Source: Desulfobacterales bacterium CG23_combo_of_CG06-09_8_20_14_all_52_9 (GTDB lineage: Bacteria > Desulfobacterota > Desulfobacteria > Desulfobacterales > UBA2156). From it: a DNA stretch of 6,572 nucleotides. The position numbers and the translations under genes are program-made. The notes under the pieces were generated by a model that searched no databases, was not told the DNA's origin, and saw nothing but the letters and a program-made list of their open reading frames with translations. Positions 6,497 to 6,572 of this stretch are shown here, one piece after another. The stretch lies in assembly GCA_002771315.1 (NCBI GenBank), contig PCSF01000071.1, forward strand, positions 5,668-12,239, in the 5' to 3' direction. Position 1 is the stretch's first letter. Each line of letters starts with the position of its first letter.

Positions 6497-6517
6497 AACC
6501 GGTCGAAGTTGAACCGG
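6497..6517. repeat. Small hairpin after the transporter gene
   Basis: CCGGT (6499-6503) and ACCGG (6513-6517) form a 5-bp stem with a 9-nt loop, 10 bp after the transporter stop codon. AACCGG is also directly repeated at 6497-6502 and 6512-6517. No T-run follows, so it is not a classical intrinsic terminator, though it could protect the mRNA 3' end. Confidence 0.35.
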
Positions 6518-6565
6518 CCTGCCACCGCAATGTACCTGTCTGCGTCGCAAACGAGACAGGCAGGC
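6517..6565. repeat. Nested inverted-repeat element, REP-like, cut by the window edge
   Basis: GCCTGCC (6517-6523) is the exact reverse complement of GGCAGGC (6559-6565). CCTGTCT (6535-6541) pairs exactly with AGACAGG (6554-6560) around a 12-nt loop. The arms overlap by two bases, so either two alternative hairpins or a stacked, bulged stem can form. CAGG-rich nested palindromes in intergenic DNA are typical of dispersed REP/BIME-type elements. The sequence ends at 6572, so the full element cannot be seen, and copy number elsewhere cannot be judged here. Confidence 0.55.
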
Positions 6566-6572
6566 ACAGACC

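Overview
The window is a chromosomal stretch of moderate GC with six intact protein genes and no RNA gene, CRISPR array, transposase or phage gene. The protein families point to a Gram-negative member of the Desulfobacterota (former Deltaproteobacteria), most likely the Desulfobacterales. The main clue is an elongation factor G of the spirochaete/planctomycete/delta (spd) type, which resembles mitochondrial EF-G1 more than the classical bacterial form. The organism assignment is an inference from protein families, not from a marker gene.

Layout: positions 1-232 are non-coding, with nothing I can name. A forward gene (233-1027) encodes a SmrA/SmrB-type Smr-domain protein. The AT-rich gap 1028-1121 carries a consensus sigma-70 promoter (TTGACA, 17 bp, TATAAT) that would drive an EF-G gene (1122-3206). 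That gene has no recognisable Shine-Dalgarno sequence. After 33 bp and a clear GGAGG site comes a small DnaB/KaiC-like P-loop ATPase (3240-3950), probably in the same transcript. A 149-bp gap holds short repeats and a weak promoter candidate. It is followed by a zinc-binding HNH-family protein (about 4136-4639). This converges on a reverse-strand gene (4654-5049) encoding a small DUF1232/J-domain fusion. Divergent from that gene is a UMF1/Atg22-like major facilitator transporter (about 5166-6488). The right edge (6497-6572) contains nested inverted repeats that look like part of a dispersed intergenic element.

Functionally, the left half leans toward translation: a translocase, a Smr protein whose E. 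coli relative acts on collided ribosomes, and an ATPase that is possibly co-expressed. A joint role for these is speculative. The right half is an HNH protein, a probable membrane-anchored co-chaperone and a transporter, with no evident common pathway. I do not see a new defence or mobile system. The points most worth a second look are the mitochondrial-like EF-G with its SD-less but strongly promoted gene, the adjacent uncharacterised ATPase, and the DUF1232-J fusion.
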